Below, one piece after another: positions 63,290 to 64,000 of a stretch of 64,000 bases of DNA. Location: contig NZ_CANKZA010000002.1 in assembly GCF_947488465.1 (NCBI RefSeq), positions 372,001-436,000 of the forward strand, given 5' to 3'. The stretch is from an uncultured Microbacterium sp. (GTDB taxonomy: Bacteria; Actinomycetota; Actinomycetes; Actinomycetales; Microbacteriaceae). The position numbers and the translations under genes were made by a program. Below the pieces are notes generated by a model, which was not told where the DNA came from, made no database searches, and was given only the letters and a program-made list of their open reading frames with translations. The first letter of the stretch is position 1; every line of letters begins with the position of its first letter.

Positions 63290-64000
63290 TCAGGCTACCT
63301 GGGAGCGCGCTGTGAGCCGTGGATCGCCGCTCGGAGAGAGGCCTGCCGTGAGCTTCTCCAGCAACTCGCGGTACTTCGCCGCGGTTCGCTCGACGATCTC
63401 GCCCGGCAGCTCCGGCGGGGTGCCCTGTTTGTCCCAGTTCGCGGCCAGCCAGTCGCGGACGATCTGCTTGTCGAAGCTCGCCATCCGCTCGGCCGGGGTC
63501 GTTCCGGTGCGCCAGGCGTCGGCATCCCAGTACCGCGACGAATCGCTCGTCAGCACTTCGTCGGCCAGCGTCAGGATGCCGGCCTCATCGACGCCGAACT
63601 CGAACTTGGTGTCGGCCAGGATGAGGCCCCGAGCCTCGGCGACGCGGGCCGCGCGGAGATAAATCTCGAGCGAGACATCGCGGAGCTCCGTCGCACGCTC
63701 GAGGCCGACGAGCTCGACGGTCTGATCGAACGAGATGTTCTCGTCGTGCTCGCCGAGCGGCGCCTTGTAGGCCGGGGTGAAGATCGCTTCCGGCAGGCGG
63801 TCGCCATCGGTGAGCCCCGGAGCGAGGGGGATCCCGCACACGGTGCCGTTCTCCTGGTACTCGACCCAGCCCGACCCCGTCAGATAGCCGCGCACGACAC
63901 ACTCGATCGGCAGCATCTCCAGGCTCTGCACCAACATCGCGCGCCCGGCGACCGCGTCGGGGATGAGGTCCTCGACATCGTCGGAGGTCGGCGAAAGGCG
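63290..64000 (-). CDS. purC: SAICAR synthetase PurC (N-terminus beyond window)
   Basis: 236 C-terminal codons are visible and the frame continues past 64000. Motifs: LPIECVVRGYLTGSGWVEYQ, APGLTDGDRLPEAIFTPAYK, LADTKFEFGVDEAGILTLAD and SSRYWDADAWRTGTTPAERM. It joins CAIR and aspartate in purine synthesis. Same strand as purQS and purL. Confidence 0.97.
   Translation of the reverse strand, partial: RLSPTSDDVEDLIPDAVAGRAMLVQSLEMLPIECVVRGYLTGSGWVEYQENGTVCGIPLAPGLTDGDRLPEAIFTPAYKAPLGEHDENISFDQTVELVGLERATELRDVSLEIYLRAARVAEARGLILADTKFEFGVDEAGILTLADEVLTSDSSRYWDADAWRTGTTPAERMASFDKQIVRDWLAANWDKQGTPPELPGEIVERTAAKYRELLEKLTAGLSPSGDPRLTARSQVA

Overview
The window is GC-rich actinobacterial chromosome, most likely Microbacterium or a close relative in Microbacteriaceae. 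I infer this from codon use, very dense packing with many ATGA/GTGA stop-start overlaps, frequent leaderless starts (TANNNT, about 6 nt, then ATG or GTG), and a gene set typical of that family. Housekeeping purine synthesis genes frame it: purL runs off the left edge, purQ-purS lie near 55 kb and purC runs off the right edge, all on the minus strand. I saw no tRNA, rRNA, CRISPR array, integrase or intact transposase.

Left part (1-10.7 kb): purL, a small acidic protein, a DksA/TraR zinc-finger protein, the C-terminal scrap of a KdpE-like response regulator, a Phd/RelE-type toxin-antitoxin pair, and a tyrosine-phosphatase-like protein. Next comes the C-terminal stump of a Na+/H+ antiporter and a stress/envelope cluster (two DUF2382/YsnF proteins, a 35-residue coupled ORF, two multi-pass membrane proteins) facing a TetR regulator. 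Palindromic GTGACA/TGTCAC repeats lie on both sides of 4.4-9.3 kb. An autoregulated ArsR gene and a double START-domain protein follow.

Middle left (10.7-25.5 kb): NDH-2 dehydrogenase, SufU-SufS, a KimA-like APC permease, a secreted or anchored protein, an M20 amidohydrolase, a LacI plus GH13 glucosidase pair with its operator, apt, a ParA-like ATPase and a large unknown helical protein.

Core (25.5-53 kb): a nearly complete purine catabolic island. Guanine deaminase-like enzyme, xanthine dehydrogenase (with XdhC and a MobA-like protein), HpxO, UraH, UraD, an allantoin racemase-like protein, allantoinase, allantoate amidohydrolase and ureidoglycine-glyoxylate aminotransferase would take guanine or xanthine to oxalurate. 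A fused HpxZ(AtzH-like)-amidase and an acetamidase/formamidase sit in the same operon and are good candidates for the oxalurate and oxamate steps. Two NMT1/Ssu-type ABC importers, one NCS1 permease (interrupted by a C-run frameshift) and two XRE-cupin regulators accompany them. GlnR-like GTnAC-N6-GAAAC boxes lie upstream of uraD, the guanine deaminase and the second importer, suggesting nitrogen control.

Right part (53-64 kb): a deletion scar joining the head of a lacI gene to the chitin-binding tail of a secreted enzyme, purQS, a LacI-controlled sugar ABC importer with a GH1 beta-glucosidase (three operators at the promoter), an NCS2 permease and purC. Five short palindromic elements with the same layout, core motifs mostly spaced 19 bp but different core sequences, are scattered across the window, mostly at gene 3' ends; one is inserted in frame inside the allantoate amidohydrolase gene.
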